The translations under genes and the position numbers were made by a program. From positions 3,534,001 to 3,598,000 of the forward strand of contig NZ_FNKP01000001.1 of assembly GCF_900099835.1 (NCBI RefSeq): 64,000 nt of DNA, in the 5' to 3' direction. The stretch comes from Paraburkholderia fungorum. GTDB taxonomy: Bacteria; Pseudomonadota; Gammaproteobacteria; Burkholderiales; Burkholderiaceae. The notes beneath the pieces are model-generated. The model was not told the origin of the DNA. It was given only the letters and a program-made list of their open reading frames with translations, and searched no databases. Of the stretch, positions 17,579-29,413 are shown piece by piece. How positions within the stretch are numbered: position 1 is the stretch's first letter; each line of letters begins with the position of its first letter.

Positions 17579-17985
17579 TTGTAGATGTGTTCGGGGTCTT
17601 TCAGCACGGGATCGACGGCAACCCAGTCGCCATCGTCCACCGAGCCTTCAAATTTCTGGAAAAAGCACGAGTGACGGCCGGTGTGGCACGCGATGCCCGA
17701 CACCTGCTCGACCTTCAGTAACACGACGTCTTCGTCGCAATCGAGCCGCACTTCATGCACATGCTGCACGTGGCCAGACTCCTCGCCCTTGAACCACAGG
17801 CGCTGACGCGAGCGTGAGAAATACACCGCGCGGCCCAATTCAATGGTCTTCGCCAGAGCTTCGCGGTTCATCCACGCGAACATCAGCACGTCGTTCGTCG
17901 ACGCTTCCTGCGCGATCACCGGTACGAGGCCGTTCGCGTCCCACCTGACCTTGTCGAGCCAATTCACTGCCGAGGGATTCACCAC
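17575..17985 (-). CDS. hisI: Phosphoribosyl-AMP cyclohydrolase
   Basis: A 136-residue zinc enzyme for step three of histidine synthesis (opening of the adenine ring). Signatures are [39 protein letters not shown], the acidic [11 protein letters not shown], and the zinc cysteines in [10 protein letters not shown]. It starts one base after the hisF stop and overlaps hisE by four bases, so hisF-I-E are tightly coupled. Confidence 0.96.
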   Translation of the reverse strand: MVNPSAVNWLDKVRWDANGLVPVIAQEASTNDVLMFAWMNREALAKTIELGRAVYFSRSRQRLWFKGEESGHVQHVHEVRLDCDEDVVLLKVEQVSGIACHTGRHSCFFQKFEGSVDDGDWVAVDPVLKDPEHIYK

Positions 17986-17986
17986 G

Positions 17987-18760
17987 TCACAACCTCACCG
18001 AAATGCCCTGATCGGCCATGAAGCGCTTGGCCTCGCCCACGGTGTGTTCGCCGTAGTGGAAGATGCTCGCGGCCAGCACAGCGTCCGCGTGACCGTTCTT
18101 GATACCGTCGGCCAGATGCTGCAGGTTGCCGACGCCGCCCGATGCGATCACCGGAATCGGCACCGCGTCCGACACCGCGCGCGTGAGCGCGAGGTCGAAA
18201 CCGCTCTTGGTGCCGTCGCGGTCCATGCTGGTCAGCAGGATTTCGCCTGCGCCGAGTTCGGCCATCTTGCGCGCCCATTCGACCGCTTCGAGGCCGGTGG
18301 CTTTGCGGCCGCCATGCGTGAACACTTCCCAGCGAGGCGCTTCGCCATCGGCGGAAACGCGCTTTGCATCGATCGCGACGACGATGCATTGCGAGCCGTA
18401 TTTGTCCGTCGCGTCTTTGACGAGCTGCGGATTCGCCACCGCCGACGAGTTCATGCTGATCTTGTCCGCGCCCGCGTTCAGCAAGCGCCGCACGTCCTCG
18501 ACCGCGCGCACGCCGCCGCCGACCGTCAGCGGGATGAACACTTGCGAAGCCACGGCTTCGATGATCGGCAGGATCAGATCGCGCTGATCCGACGTCGCGG
18601 TGATGTCGAGGAAGGTGAGTTCGTCCGCGCCTTGATCGTCGTAACGGCGGGCAATTTCGACCGGGTCGCCTGCATCGCGCAGTTCGACGAAGTTGACGCC
18701 CTTGACCACGCGGCCAGCCGTGACGTCGAGACAGGGGATGATGCGTTTAGCTAGAGCCAT
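17987..18760 (-). CDS. hisF: Imidazole glycerol phosphate synthase, cyclase subunit
   Basis: A 257-residue (beta-alpha)8 barrel that closes the imidazole ring with ammonia supplied by HisH. The first catalytic Asp lies in [18 protein letters not shown]; the second is in [14 protein letters not shown]. Phosphate sites are VGGGVR and IASGGVG. The start at 18760 gives the normal [13 protein letters not shown]; the longer upstream reading is not homologous. There is a 264-nt gap to hisA. Confidence 0.97.
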   Translation of the reverse strand: MALAKRIIPCLDVTAGRVVKGVNFVELRDAGDPVEIARRYDDQGADELTFLDITATSDQRDLILPIIEAVASQVFIPLTVGGGVRAVEDVRRLLNAGADKISMNSSAVANPQLVKDATDKYGSQCIVVAIDAKRVSADGEAPRWEVFTHGGRKATGLEAVEWARKMAELGAGEILLTSMDRDGTKSGFDLALTRAVSDAVPIPVIASGGVGNLQHLADGIKNGHADAVLAASIFHYGEHTVGEAKRFMADQGISVRL

Positions 18761-19024
18761 GATCTTGCAATTCTGCCAATACCGCTGATGAGGCCGCTCG
18801 CCCGCAAGCAGGAAAGCGGCACGGTGCCGGCGCGATGAGCCGCGTCGCGCCGCGCGTGAGGTCATGCCGACACGGTTTGCTGCGTCTTGCCGGCGTGCCG
18901 CGTTGCCGGTTGTGGCGTGCCGCGAAAGACCGGACGCGCTAACCGGATGCCGCCATCGAATCCGGCCGCAAGGCACGGCAACCACAAACGGCCGCCGTTT
19001 GCGGCTGCGGCAAGCTGCCTTGTA

Positions 19025-19777
19025 TTAAGCGTCGTCCGATTCGCGCAGACGGTCGGCCAGCGTTTGCGCCGCCGCGAAGTCCAGGTCGCCCGAATAAATC
19101 GCGCGGCCGCAGATCACGCCTTCGATGCCTTCGTCTTCGACTTCGCACAGCGATTCGATGTCGGTCAGATTCGACAGACCGCCGCTTGCGATCACCGGAA
19201 TCTTCACCGCGCGCGCGAGGCGCACCGTCGCTTCGATGTTGATGCCTTGCAGCATGCCGTCGCGACCGATGTCCGTGTAGATGATCGATTCGCAGCCGTA
19301 GTCCTCGAACTTGCGCGCGAGATCGGCGACTTCGTGGCCGGTCAGCTTGCTCCAGCCGTCGGTCGCGACCTTGCCGTCTTTCGCGTCCAGCCCGACGATG
19401 ATATGGCCGCCGAACGCCGTGCATGCGTCCTGCAGAAAGCCCGGATTCTTCACCGCCGCCGTGCCGATGATCACGTACGACAGACCGTCGTCCAGATAGC
19501 GTTCGATCGTGTTCAGGTCGCGGATACCGCCGCCCAACTGCACGGGGATCTCGCCGCCCACTTCTTCGATGATCGCCCGGATCGCGTCTTCGTTCTTCGG
19601 CTTGCCGGCGAACGCGCCGTTCAGATCGACGAGGTGCAAACGACGGGCGCCACGGTCGACCCAATGTCGGGCCATTGCCGCCGGTTCCTCGGAAAATATC
19701 GTCGCCTGGTCCATATCGCCTTGTTTGAGGCGGACACAGTGACCGTCTTTCAGGTCGATGGCGGGAATCAGCAGCAT
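19025..19777 (-). CDS. hisA: ProFAR isomerase HisA
   Basis: A 250-residue barrel enzyme that isomerises ProFAR to PRFAR, the HisF substrate. It begins [21 protein letters not shown] (general base Asp8), has [12 protein letters not shown] and [14 protein letters not shown] (acid Asp), and phosphate site VIASGGLSN. Clear homology to hisF reflects the known ancient duplication. It lies between hisH and hisF. Confidence 0.97.
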   Translation of the reverse strand: MLLIPAIDLKDGHCVRLKQGDMDQATIFSEEPAAMARHWVDRGARRLHLVDLNGAFAGKPKNEDAIRAIIEEVGGEIPVQLGGGIRDLNTIERYLDDGLSYVIIGTAAVKNPGFLQDACTAFGGHIIVGLDAKDGKVATDGWSKLTGHEVADLARKFEDYGCESIIYTDIGRDGMLQGINIEATVRLARAVKIPVIASGGLSNLTDIESLCEVEDEGIEGVICGRAIYSGDLDFAAAQTLADRLRESDDA

Positions 19778-20000
19778 AGCAATCGGGTGTTGTCTGGGAA
19801 GGGGTTGAAGGTTGGCGGCAGCGGCTGGTCGACCAGTCCGTCTGAACGCCGTTTCGCTAGTTTAGTACAACTCTTTCGACGCCCTTGCGGTGCGTCGTTC
19901 GCGAGCAGGTCGAGCGAAATCGTGGTGCTACGGTTGTGGCGCATGGCAGATACCCCGCTTGTGGCGGGACGTTGCATGGCTACGGGATGAAGAAAGGCGC

Positions 20001-20642
20001 TCACGGGTTCCAGTGCACGAAATTGCGATACACGCGCAGCCCCGCGTCGGCGCTCTTTTCCGGGTGGAATTGGGTGGCGAAGATGTTATCCCGCGCTACC
20101 GCCGAGGTAAAGGGCACGCCGTACACCGTTTCGCCCGACGTATGGGCCGCGTTGTCCGGCTGCACGTAATAACTGTGCACGAAATAGAAGAACGCGTTGT
20201 CGGCGACACCGTCCCACAGCGGATGCGGCTGCGCCTGGCGCACGCGGTTCCAGCCCATTTGCGGAACCTTGAAGCGCGAACCGTCGTCCTGAATCTGACC
20301 TTCCAGATCGAAGCGCAGCACCTTACCCGGCAGCAGGCCGAGGCCCGGCGTATCGCCTTCGGCGCTCCAGTCGAACAGCATCTGCTCGCCGACGCACACG
20401 CCCATCAGCGGCTTGCTGCGCGACGCTTCAAGCACCGCTTCCTGCAAGCCGGACTCGGCGAGACTGCGCATGCAGTCGGGTATCGCGCCCTGCCCCGGCA
20501 GCACCACGCGATCGGCCGCGCGGATCGCTTCGGGCCGGTCGACGATCGCCACGTCCGCTTCCGGCGCGGCTTTGCGCAATGCCTGGGCAACCGAACGCAG
20601 GTTGCCCATTCCGTAATCCACAATCGCTATCGAAGTTTTCAT
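20001..20642 (-). CDS. hisH: Imidazole glycerol phosphate synthase, glutaminase subunit
   Basis: A 213-residue class I amidotransferase giving ammonia to HisF. The nucleophile is in [15 protein letters not shown], and the oxyanion strand in [12 protein letters not shown]; the family usually has PGVGA, so PGQGA is a normal betaproteobacterial variant. His/Glu of the triad lie in TQFHPEKS near the C-terminus. Start [14 protein letters not shown] at 20642; a longer frame reaching into hisB is rejected. A 160-nt gap with an inverted repeat separates it from hisB. Confidence 0.95.
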   Translation of the reverse strand: MKTSIAIVDYGMGNLRSVAQALRKAAPEADVAIVDRPEAIRAADRVVLPGQGAIPDCMRSLAESGLQEAVLEASRSKPLMGVCVGEQMLFDWSAEGDTPGLGLLPGKVLRFDLEGQIQDDGSRFKVPQMGWNRVRQAQPHPLWDGVADNAFFYFVHSYYVQPDNAAHTSGETVYGVPFTSAVARDNIFATQFHPEKSADAGLRVYRNFVHWNP

Positions 20643-20755
20643 CTCAATTTTGGCTGCAATGCCTTCAATCCATCGACGCCGATTTTCGCCGTCTGTACTG
20701 CAAATGCCTGCTTTTGATTCAGGTCCGGCTTCGTAGCGCGAGTTCCGCGTCGAAC

Positions 20756-20792
20756 GACCCATGCTGCATGGATGACGCGATATGCATGGGTC
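20756..20792. repeat. Inverted repeat between hisB and hisH
   Basis: GACCCATGC (20756-20764) and its exact complement GCATGGGTC (20784-20792) flank a 19-nt loop. No T-run follows on either strand, so it does not look like a simple terminator. It could be an RNA hairpin in the his mRNA or a scar. Confidence 0.55.
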
Positions 20793-20802
20793 AATGCGTC
20801 GC

Positions 20803-21390
20803 TTAGAGACTGCCCTTGGTCGACGGAATCTGTCCTGCGGCGCGCTCGTCCAGTTCGGTGGCCATGCGCAACGCACGCCCGAACGCCTTGAACACCGTTT
20901 CCAGCTGATGGTGGGCATTCAGGCCGCGCAGGTTGTCGACATGCAGCGTCACGCCCGCATGATTGACGAAGCCGCGGAAAAACTCGATCGACAGATCGAC
21001 GTCGAACGTGCCGATGCGCGCCCGCGTGAATGGGACATGGAATTCGAGGCCCGGACGGCCGGAGAAGTCGATCACGACACGCGACAGCGCTTCGTCGAGC
21101 GGCACGTAAGAATGACCGTAACGGCGAATGCCCTTGCGGTCGCCGATCGCTTTCGCGACGGCCATGCCGAGCGTGATGCCGGTATCTTCGACCGTATGGT
21201 GGTCGTCGATATGCAGGTCGCCATGCGCTTCGATGTCGAGGTCGAACAATCCATGCCGTGCAATCTGGTCGAGCATGTGGTCCAGAAACGGCACGCCGGT
21301 GGCCAGCTTCTGCTGACCGGTGCCGTCCAGATTGATCTTCACACGGATCTGCGTTTCGCTGGTGTTGCGAACGACTTCCGCAAGGCGCAT
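20803..21390 (-). CDS. hisB: Imidazoleglycerol-phosphate dehydratase
   Basis: A 195-residue monofunctional dehydratase using two manganese ions. The metal-binding His clusters are visible: [30 protein letters not shown], and [20 protein letters not shown] near the C-terminus. It lacks the phosphatase domain of the enterobacterial fusion. Begins [20 protein letters not shown]. Leftward between hisC and hisH. Confidence 0.97.
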   Translation of the reverse strand: MRLAEVVRNTSETQIRVKINLDGTGQQKLATGVPFLDHMLDQIARHGLFDLDIEAHGDLHIDDHHTVEDTGITLGMAVAKAIGDRKGIRRYGHSYVPLDEALSRVVIDFSGRPGLEFHVPFTRARIGTFDVDLSIEFFRGFVNHAGVTLHVDNLRGLNAHHQLETVFKAFGRALRMATELDERAAGQIPSTKGSL

Positions 21391-21504
21391 GGTAATTCCT
21401 CGAATCGAGCTAGAAAGCGATAGTAGTGTGGGGTGGAAAAACGGCTGGCCGCGCGCGCTGTCCAGTTTGGCGGAGAGCGCTCACGCGGCCGTTCGGCAAG
21501 CCGT

Positions 21505-22575
21505 TCAATGCAGCACGAGTTTCAGTCCGGCGAGCAATTGCGCATTTTCTTCGGGGGAACCGACGGTCAAACGCACGCAATTGGCCAGCAATGGATGCAT
21601 TTTACTCACGTTTTTGATCAGAACTCGTGCAGTGAGCAGGGTTTCGAACAGAACGGACGCATCGGGCACGCGCACCAGCAGGAAGTTGCCGGCGCTCGGG
21701 AACACTTCGGCGCCCGGCAATGCGGCCACTGCATCGGCGAGCCGGGTACGTTCTTCGCGCAATTGCGCGGCTTGCGCGTCGAGTACGTCGACGTGATCGA
21801 GCAGGAAATCGGCGGCGGCCTGCGTCAGCACGTTGGTGTTGTACGGCGGCCTCACTTTGTCGAGTTCGGTGAGCCAGACGCGTTTGCCGACCAGATAGCC
21901 GAGGCGGATGCCTGCCAGTCCGAGTTTGGACACCGTGCGCATCACGACGACGTTGTCGAACTCGTCGGCGCGCGGCAGCCAGCTTTGCTGCGCGAACGGT
22001 TGATACGCCTCGTCGATCACCACGAGGCTCGTGCTCGCGGCGGCGATGATGCGCTCCATGTCGGCTTCGTCGAACAGCGTGCCGGTCGGGTTGTTCGGAT
22101 ACGCGAGGTAGACGATCGCCGGCTGGTGCTCGGCGATGGCCGCGAGCATCGCTTCGGTGTCGAGCGAGAAATCGGCTTTCAGCGGCACACCGACAAATTC
22201 CAGGTTCGCCAGCTTCGCCGACATCTGGTACATCACGAAACCCGGCACCGGCGCGAGCACCTTGGCGCCAGGCTTCGCACACGCGATCGACAGCATGCTG
22301 ATGATTTCATCCGAGCCGTTGCCGAGCAGCACATCGCAGCCGGTCGGCACACCCATCACGCGTTTGATCTTTTCGATCAACGCTTCGGGACGCGGCGCAG
22401 GATAGCGATTCAGCGCCACCCCGGCGAGATGCTCGCCGAGATGCGCGGCCAGTACCGGCGGCAGCGAAAACGGATTTTCCATCGCGTCGAGCTTGATGAA
22501 GCCCGTCGCGTCCGGAACCGGATAGCTCGTCATGGCGAGCACGTCGCCGCGGATGATGTCGTGTGGTGTCGTCAT
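21505..22575 (-). CDS. hisC: Histidinol-phosphate aminotransferase
   Basis: A 356-residue PLP-dependent class I/II aminotransferase. The substrate and cofactor segments are [49 protein letters not shown], and the Schiff-base lysine region [16 protein letters not shown]. The start [15 protein letters not shown] at 22575 is preferred; in-frame sequence upstream to 22683 is not family-like. A 200-nt gap with a GC-rich hairpin separates it from hisD. Confidence 0.95.
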   Translation of the reverse strand: MTTPHDIIRGDVLAMTSYPVPDATGFIKLDAMENPFSLPPVLAAHLGEHLAGVALNRYPAPRPEALIEKIKRVMGVPTGCDVLLGNGSDEIISMLSIACAKPGAKVLAPVPGFVMYQMSAKLANLEFVGVPLKADFSLDTEAMLAAIAEHQPAIVYLAYPNNPTGTLFDEADMERIIAAASTSLVVIDEAYQPFAQQSWLPRADEFDNVVVMRTVSKLGLAGIRLGYLVGKRVWLTELDKVRPPYNTNVLTQAAADFLLDHVDVLDAQAAQLREERTRLADAVAALPGAEVFPSAGNFLLVRVPDASVLFETLLTARVLIKNVSKMHPLLANCVRLTVGSPEENAQLLAGLKLVLH

Positions 22576-22602
22576 AGGTCTCGGGAACGGGACGCGAATA
22601 AC

Positions 22603-22628
22603 GTGCCGCCCTGGCTTCGGGGCGGCAC
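22603..22628. repeat. GC-rich hairpin between hisD and hisC
   Basis: A perfect 9-bp stem (GTGCCGCCC / GGGCGGCAC) with an eight-base loop lies 28 nt before the hisC start. It has no T-run, so it could slow rather than end transcription, or stabilise an mRNA end. Function is unknown. Confidence 0.5.
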
Positions 22629-22775
22629 ACGGGCCGTTCCGGCTCGTCTGTATTGTCGTTATTGAACGGGCTGGCGCCTGCAATCTGTCGCTGAAGTTCG
22701 CGGGGGCATCGGCTGGATACCCCGGCGTCTTACATCTTCTGCATCAGCTGCGCGGCGCCACGCCCGCTATTGGCA

Positions 22776-24110
22776 TTAGCCGCGTTCGTTGTTGTTCTGC
22801 CGCATCCGGTATTCGGCGCTGCGGGCGTGCGCCTGCAAGCCTTCACCGTAGGCAAGTTCGGCGGCGATCTCGCCGAGCGTCTGCGCGCCTTCCGCGCTGA
22901 CTTGGATCACACTGGAGCGCTTGAAGAAATCATAGACACCCAGTGGCGACGAGAACCGTGCGGTACGCGACGTAGGCAGCACGTGATTCGGGCCTGCGCA
23001 ATAGTCGCCGAGGCTCTCACTGGTGTAGCGGCCAAGGAAAATCGCGCCGGCATGGCGAATCAGTTGACCCCACTGATGCGGTTCCAGCGCCGAGATTTCG
23101 AGGTGTTCCGGCGCGATTTCGTTGGCGATGGCGCAGGCTTCGGCCATGTCGCGCACCTTGATCAGCGCGCCCCGGTCTTCGAGCGACTGGCGGATCACGT
23201 CGCGGCGCGGCATGGTCGGCAGCAATTCGTTGATCGCGTCGTGGACGCGGGCGATGAATGCGTCGTCCGGACACAGCAGGATGGACTGCGCGAGTTCGTC
23301 GTGCTCGGCCTGCGAGAACAGGTCCATCGCGACCCAGCGCGGGTCGGTTGTGCCGTCGCACAGCACCAGAATTTCCGACGGTCCGGCGATCATGTCGATG
23401 CCGACCGTGCCGAACACGCGACGCTTCGCCGACGCGACATACGCGTTGCCGGGGCCGCAGATCTTGTCGACCGCCGGCACGGTTTCCGTGCCGTAGGCCA
23501 GCGCCGCCACCGCCTGCGCGCCGCCGATCGTGAACACGCGATCCACGCCGCCCAGCAGCGCAGCAGCGAGCACCAGCGGATTCTTCACGCCGTCCGGCGT
23601 AGGCACGACCATGACGATTTCACGCACGCCGGCCACCCGCGCCGGAATCGCGTTCATCAGCACCGACGACGGATACGCCGCCTTGCCGCCCGGCACGTAG
23701 ATGCCCGCGCGATCCAGCGGCGTGACCTTCTGGCCCAGCACCGTGCCGTCGGCCTCGGTGTACTGCCAGCTATGGCTGCCGCACTCGATCTTCTGCTTCT
23801 CGTGATAGCCGCGCACTCGTGCCGCCGCCGCTTCGAGCGCCGCGCGGCGCTTCGGCTCCAGGCTTTCGAGCGCCGCGTCCAGTTCCGACATCGGCAATTC
23901 GAGCGCGCCGACGCTCTTCGCGTCGAGCCGGTCGAAGCGGTTCGTGTATTCGAGCACCGCCGCGTCGCCGCGCGCCTTCACGTCGGTCAGAATCTGCGCG
24001 ACCGAGCGCTCGATTGCTTCGTCTTCGCTCGCCTCGAACGCGAGCACCGCGTGCAGCGACTTGTGGAAGTCGGGAGCGGTGGAATCGAGCTTGCGAATCT
24101 TGATAGACAT
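22776..24110 (-). CDS. hisD: Histidinol dehydrogenase
   Basis: A 444-residue zinc enzyme making histidine from histidinol in two NAD-dependent steps. Family segments include [66 protein letters not shown] (zinc ligands Gln/His), and PEHLEI. Full length. Preceded by hisG with a 94-nt gap, second gene of the his run. Confidence 0.97.
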   Translation of the reverse strand: MSIKIRKLDSTAPDFHKSLHAVLAFEASEDEAIERSVAQILTDVKARGDAAVLEYTNRFDRLDAKSVGALELPMSELDAALESLEPKRRAALEAAAARVRGYHEKQKIECGSHSWQYTEADGTVLGQKVTPLDRAGIYVPGGKAAYPSSVLMNAIPARVAGVREIVMVVPTPDGVKNPLVLAAALLGGVDRVFTIGGAQAVAALAYGTETVPAVDKICGPGNAYVASAKRRVFGTVGIDMIAGPSEILVLCDGTTDPRWVAMDLFSQAEHDELAQSILLCPDDAFIARVHDAINELLPTMPRRDVIRQSLEDRGALIKVRDMAEACAIANEIAPEHLEISALEPHQWGQLIRHAGAIFLGRYTSESLGDYCAGPNHVLPTSRTARFSSPLGVYDFFKRSSVIQVSAEGAQTLGEIAAELAYGEGLQAHARSAEYRMRQNNNERG

Positions 24111-24204
24111 ACGTTATCCGTTTCGGTAAGGCGCGCCTGATAGCGGGTGAAGGACAGCGTGACCACGACCGGACCACGCTCGCGCCATCACGCCATCACG
24201 CCGC

Positions 24205-26264
<2,060 letters not shown>

Positions 26265-26504
26265 TTACGCGTTCTGCCATTCGGCGGGCGTCAGCGTCTT
26301 CATGCTGAGCGCGTGGATTTCTTCGCGCATGCGGTCGCCGAGCGCCGCATACACGAGTTGATGGCGCTGGATCGGGCGCTTGCCTTCGAAGCTCGGCGAC
26401 ACGATGGTCGCGAAGAAATGCTGGCCATCGCCTTCAACCTGAAGATGCTCGCAAGCGAGTCCGGCGGCGATGTATTGCTTGACCTGTTCTGGAGTCGGCA
26501 ACAT
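26265..26504 (-). CDS. BolA/IbaG family protein
   Basis: A 79-residue BolA-type protein. The segment VEGDGQHFFATIVSPSFEGKRPIQRHQLVYAAL is the class II KH-like core; the invariant His of the family is seen in RHQLVY. BolA proteins pair with monothiol glutaredoxins to handle [2Fe-2S] clusters. The place just upstream of murA matches IbaG (YrbA) in many proteobacteria, so I favour IbaG over BolA itself. It lies 15 nt after the permease stop. Confidence 0.9.
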   Translation of the reverse strand: MLPTPEQVKQYIAAGLACEHLQVEGDGQHFFATIVSPSFEGKRPIQRHQLVYAALGDRMREEIHALSMKTLTPAEWQNA

Positions 26505-26519
26505 GAGAGAAGCTCCTGA

Positions 26520-27275
26520 TCAGTGGCGCAGTTTGTAGCCGGTCGCGAGCATGCGCATCGCGATCGCGGCCAGCACCACAAAGAAACCGGCGACGATCGC
26601 AAGGCTCACGAGCGGATTGATATCCGACATCCCGAAGAAACCGTAGCGAAAGCCGTCGATCATGTAGAAAAAAGGATTGAGCCGCGACACTTCGCGCCAG
26701 ACCGGCGGCAGCGTGTGCGTGGAATAGAACACGCCCGACAGGAACGTGAGCGGCATGATCAGAAAGTTCTGGAACGCGGCCAGCTGATCGAACTTCTCGG
26801 CCCAGATACCGGCGATGAGGCCGAGCGTGCCAAGAATCGCCGCGCCGAAAATCGCGAACAGAATGATGTAAAGCGGCGCGGTGAAGCTGACCGGAATGAA
26901 CCAGATCGTCACGATGAACACGCCGAAACCGACCGCGAGCCCGCGCGCGACCGCGGCGAGCACGTAAGCGGCGAACATCTCGTAGTGCGACAGCGGCGGC
27001 AGCAGCACGAACACCAGGTTGCCGGTGATCTTCGACTGGATCAGCGACGACGAACTGTTGGCGAACGCGTTCTGCAACACGCTCATCATCACGAGACCGG
27101 GGATCAGGAAGCTCGTGTATTCGACACCCGGATACACCTGCACATGGCCGCGCAACGCATGGCCGAAGATGGTCAGATACAGCAGCGCGGTGATGACCGG
27201 CGCGAGCACGGTCTGGAACGCCACCTTCCAGAACCGCAGCAGTTCCTTGTAAAACAGCGTACGAAAACCGCTCAT
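26520..27275 (-). CDS. ABC-2 type transporter permease (YadH-like)
   Basis: A 251-residue inner-membrane protein with six hydrophobic segments and the ABC-2 layout: MSGFRTLFYKELLRFWKVAF, SFLIPGLVMMSVLQNAFANS, then GLIAGIWAEKFDQLAAFQNFLIMPLTFLSGVFY. The last motif is the classic ABC-2 signature. The ATG at 27275 overlaps the ATPase stop by four bases. With its ATPase it forms a YadGH-type exporter; the substrate is not known. It sits between the mla operon and murA, so an envelope lipid or glycan role is possible. Confidence 0.92.
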   Translation of the reverse strand: MSGFRTLFYKELLRFWKVAFQTVLAPVITALLYLTIFGHALRGHVQVYPGVEYTSFLIPGLVMMSVLQNAFANSSSSLIQSKITGNLVFVLLPPLSHYEMFAAYVLAAVARGLAVGFGVFIVTIWFIPVSFTAPLYIILFAIFGAAILGTLGLIAGIWAEKFDQLAAFQNFLIMPLTFLSGVFYSTHTLPPVWREVSRLNPFFYMIDGFRYGFFGMSDINPLVSLAIVAGFFVVLAAIAMRMLATGYKLRH

Positions 27276-28204
27276 GCAAGCCCCTCGATCACTTCCGGAC
27301 CGTTCATCACCTGAACGAACACATCTTCGAGGTCGGCCTTGCGGACCTCGATTTCTTCGAACGTACAGCCCGCTGCGCGGCACTGCGCGAGAATCGTCTC
27401 GACTTCGTCGTAGCTCGACAGACGCAGCAGATGCTGACGGCCATTGCCGTTACCCGCGCCGCTTTCCACTTCGAGCGGGCGCAACTCGGCGGGCAGCACG
27501 CCCTGTGCGAAACGCACGAACAGTTGCATGCCGGCAAAGCGCTGCAACAGCGCGTTGGTGCGTTCGAGCGCGACCACCTCGCCGCGCCGCAGCATCGCAA
27601 TGCGATCGCACAGCGACTCGGCTTCTTCCAGATAGTGCGTGGTCAGCACAATCGTGTGACCTTCGCGATTCAGGCGCGAGATGAATTTCCACAGCGTTTG
27701 ACGCAACTCGACGTCGACGCCCGCGGTCGGCTCGTCGAGCACGATGACCGGCGGACGATGCACCAGCGCCTGCGCGACCAGCACGCGGCGCTTCATGCCG
27801 CCCGACAGCGCGCGCATGTTGGCGTCGGCTTTATCGGTGAGATCGAGATTGGCCATGATCTCGTCGATCCACGCGTCGTTGTTGCGCAGCCCGTAGTAGC
27901 CGGACTGAATGCGCAACGTCTCGCGGACGGTGAAGAACGGATCGAATACGAGCTCCTGCGGCACCACGCCGAGCGAGCGGCGCGCGTCGCGGAAGTCGGT
28001 CACCACGTCGTGGCCACGGACCGCGATGCTGCCTTCATCGGCGCGCGCGAGACCGGCGAGGATGCTGATGAGCGTCGTCTTACCCGCGCCGTTCGGACCG
28101 AGCAGTCCGAAGAACTCGCCTTCTTCGACCGTGAGGCTGACGCCCTTGAGCGCCTGCAAGTCCTTGTAGCGCTTCTTGACGTTACGAATTTCTATGGCTG
28201 ACAT
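27272..28204 (-). CDS. ABC transporter ATP-binding protein (YadG-like)
   Basis: A 310-residue ATPase with Walker A GPNGAGKTT (about 35-43), Q-loop near VVPQELVFDP, signature LSGGMKRRVLVAQAL, Walker B VIVLDEPTAGVD and H-loop LTTHYLEEAE. A C-terminal ~80-residue domain follows, as in DrrA/YadG-type exporters. It is coupled to the permease by a four-base overlap. A TATAAT box lies ~105 nt upstream. Confidence 0.93.
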   Translation of the reverse strand: MSAIEIRNVKKRYKDLQALKGVSLTVEEGEFFGLLGPNGAGKTTLISILAGLARADEGSIAVRGHDVVTDFRDARRSLGVVPQELVFDPFFTVRETLRIQSGYYGLRNNDAWIDEIMANLDLTDKADANMRALSGGMKRRVLVAQALVHRPPVIVLDEPTAGVDVELRQTLWKFISRLNREGHTIVLTTHYLEEAESLCDRIAMLRRGEVVALERTNALLQRFAGMQLFVRFAQGVLPAELRPLEVESGAGNGNGRQHLLRLSSYDEVETILAQCRAAGCTFEEIEVRKADLEDVFVQVMNGPEVIEGLA

Positions 28205-28309
28205 GACTATGGGCCGCGTGGGACGCGGCGCCTAAAGGAGCCCTGAGGGGGCGCAAAAATGCTGGGAGAGACGAAATTGGGGCCGGTTAGATGCCCCAAA
28301 AAACGTTTG

Positions 28310-28315
28310 ATTATA
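28310..28315 (-). promoter_or_regulatory. Consensus -10 box before the YadGH genes
   Basis: Reading leftward the hexamer is a perfect TATAAT inside CCCTATAATC. No good -35 lies 16-18 nt upstream. The same CCCTATAAT context stands before mlaF (32704-32709). It separates the YadGH-ibaG-murA-his unit from the mla operon. Confidence 0.55.
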
Positions 28316-28373
28316 GGGCAAAAATCAGTGGCCCCGCCCCGCTTGGGGGATTGGGGATGACGCTAGTGAAGCG

Positions 28374-28670
28374 TCAATGTCGGGACGATGACAGAAGCGT
28401 ATCGACGCCGTAGGCTTGCGCGAGACTGGCGAGACCAGCCGGCAGATTCACAATCTCAAACTTGATACCGCGTGCCTGGGCAGCGCGTTCCCACGCGAGC
28501 AGAACCGCCAGCGCGGACGAATCGAATTGCGCGAGCGGCGCGCAATCCACGCCGTTCGCGCCTGCCGCGATACGTTGCAAACCCGCCGCGAGCGCGGCTT
28601 TCGCGCTCTCGTGGGTGAGCGTCGCGCCGCTTTCGAAGCGGTTCGCGACGGGGCTCAGCACTTCGCTCAC
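28374..28670 (-). CDS. mlaB: STAS-domain protein MlaB
   Basis: A 98-residue STAS-fold protein of the MlaFEDB inner-membrane complex, where it binds the ATPase MlaF and is needed for activity. The strand-helix FDSSALAVLLAWERAAQARG (about 49-68) is the STAS core, corresponding to the Ser/Thr-containing loop of anti-sigma antagonists. Last gene of the mla operon; its start overlaps mlaC by four bases. Confidence 0.88.
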   Translation of the reverse strand: MSEVLSPVANRFESGATLTHESAKAALAAGLQRIAAGANGVDCAPLAQFDSSALAVLLAWERAAQARGIKFEIVNLPAGLASLAQAYGVDTLLSSSRH

Positions 28671-29299
28671 GACTGCTTGCCTGCGGCGAGTTGCTGGTTA
28701 CGCTGCGTCAGGAACGCGATCAGTCCGTCCACGCCCTTCTGCTGGATCTGTTCGTTGAACTGTTGCTGATACGCCTGAATCAGCCATGCGCCGAGCACGT
28801 TGATGTCATACACGCGCCAGCCTTGCGGCGTCTTGTACAGACGGTAGTCGAGTTCGATCGGCGAGCCGTTGTTCATCACGACCGAGCGCACCACAGTGTC
28901 GGTGTCGTCCGGATTCATGCGGAACGGCTTGTACTGGATCTGCTGGTCGCGCACCTGAGCGAGCGCGCCCGAGTAAGTGCGGATCAGCAGCATCTTGAAC
29001 TGTTCGACGACCTGGTCCTGCTGCGCCGGCGTGGCGCTGCGCCAGTTACGGCCCATCGCCAGTTGCGTGGTGCGGCGGAAATCGGTGTACGGCAGGATCT
29101 TTTCGTTGACGAGTTTGGTGATGTGCGAGATGTCGCCCTGCTGGATCGACTTATCGCTGCGAACCGCGTCGATCACCTGTTGGGTGACGGTCTTGATCAT
29201 ACCGTCAGGCGAATTGCTGTCGACAGTTTGTGCCGATGCACCGCCACTGACAAACGAGAACAACGCAGCAAACAGCGGAATCAGGAAGAATTTTTTCAT
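28667..29299 (-). CDS. mlaC: Periplasmic phospholipid carrier MlaC
   Basis: A 210-residue secreted protein that shuttles phospholipid between MlaA and MlaD. Signal peptide MKKFFLIPLFAALFSF...ASAQ, then the Tol_Tol_Ttg2 domain: ILPYTDFRRTTQLAMGRNWR and YDINVLGAWLIQAYQQQFNE are family signatures. The start at 29299 gives a proper signal peptide; 22 upstream in-frame residues do not. 114 nt after mlaA. Confidence 0.95.
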   Translation of the reverse strand: MKKFFLIPLFAALFSFVSGGASAQTVDSNSPDGMIKTVTQQVIDAVRSDKSIQQGDISHITKLVNEKILPYTDFRRTTQLAMGRNWRSATPAQQDQVVEQFKMLLIRTYSGALAQVRDQQIQYKPFRMNPDDTDTVVRSVVMNNGSPIELDYRLYKTPQGWRVYDINVLGAWLIQAYQQQFNEQIQQKGVDGLIAFLTQRNQQLAAGKQS

Positions 29300-29413
29300 A
29301 TCGAGCCTTGCCTTAAAAATAGTGCAACCGTTTGAGCCGACCTTACCACGCGAGTTCGACAGCAATCCATGCGCAAACTGCGAGAGTCGTATCGATCTGT
29401 TACGGCTGCACGT

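Noticed and set aside
22770..24140. A 456-codon rightward frame over hisD
   Set aside because: Antisense shadow of hisD with the same biased composition.
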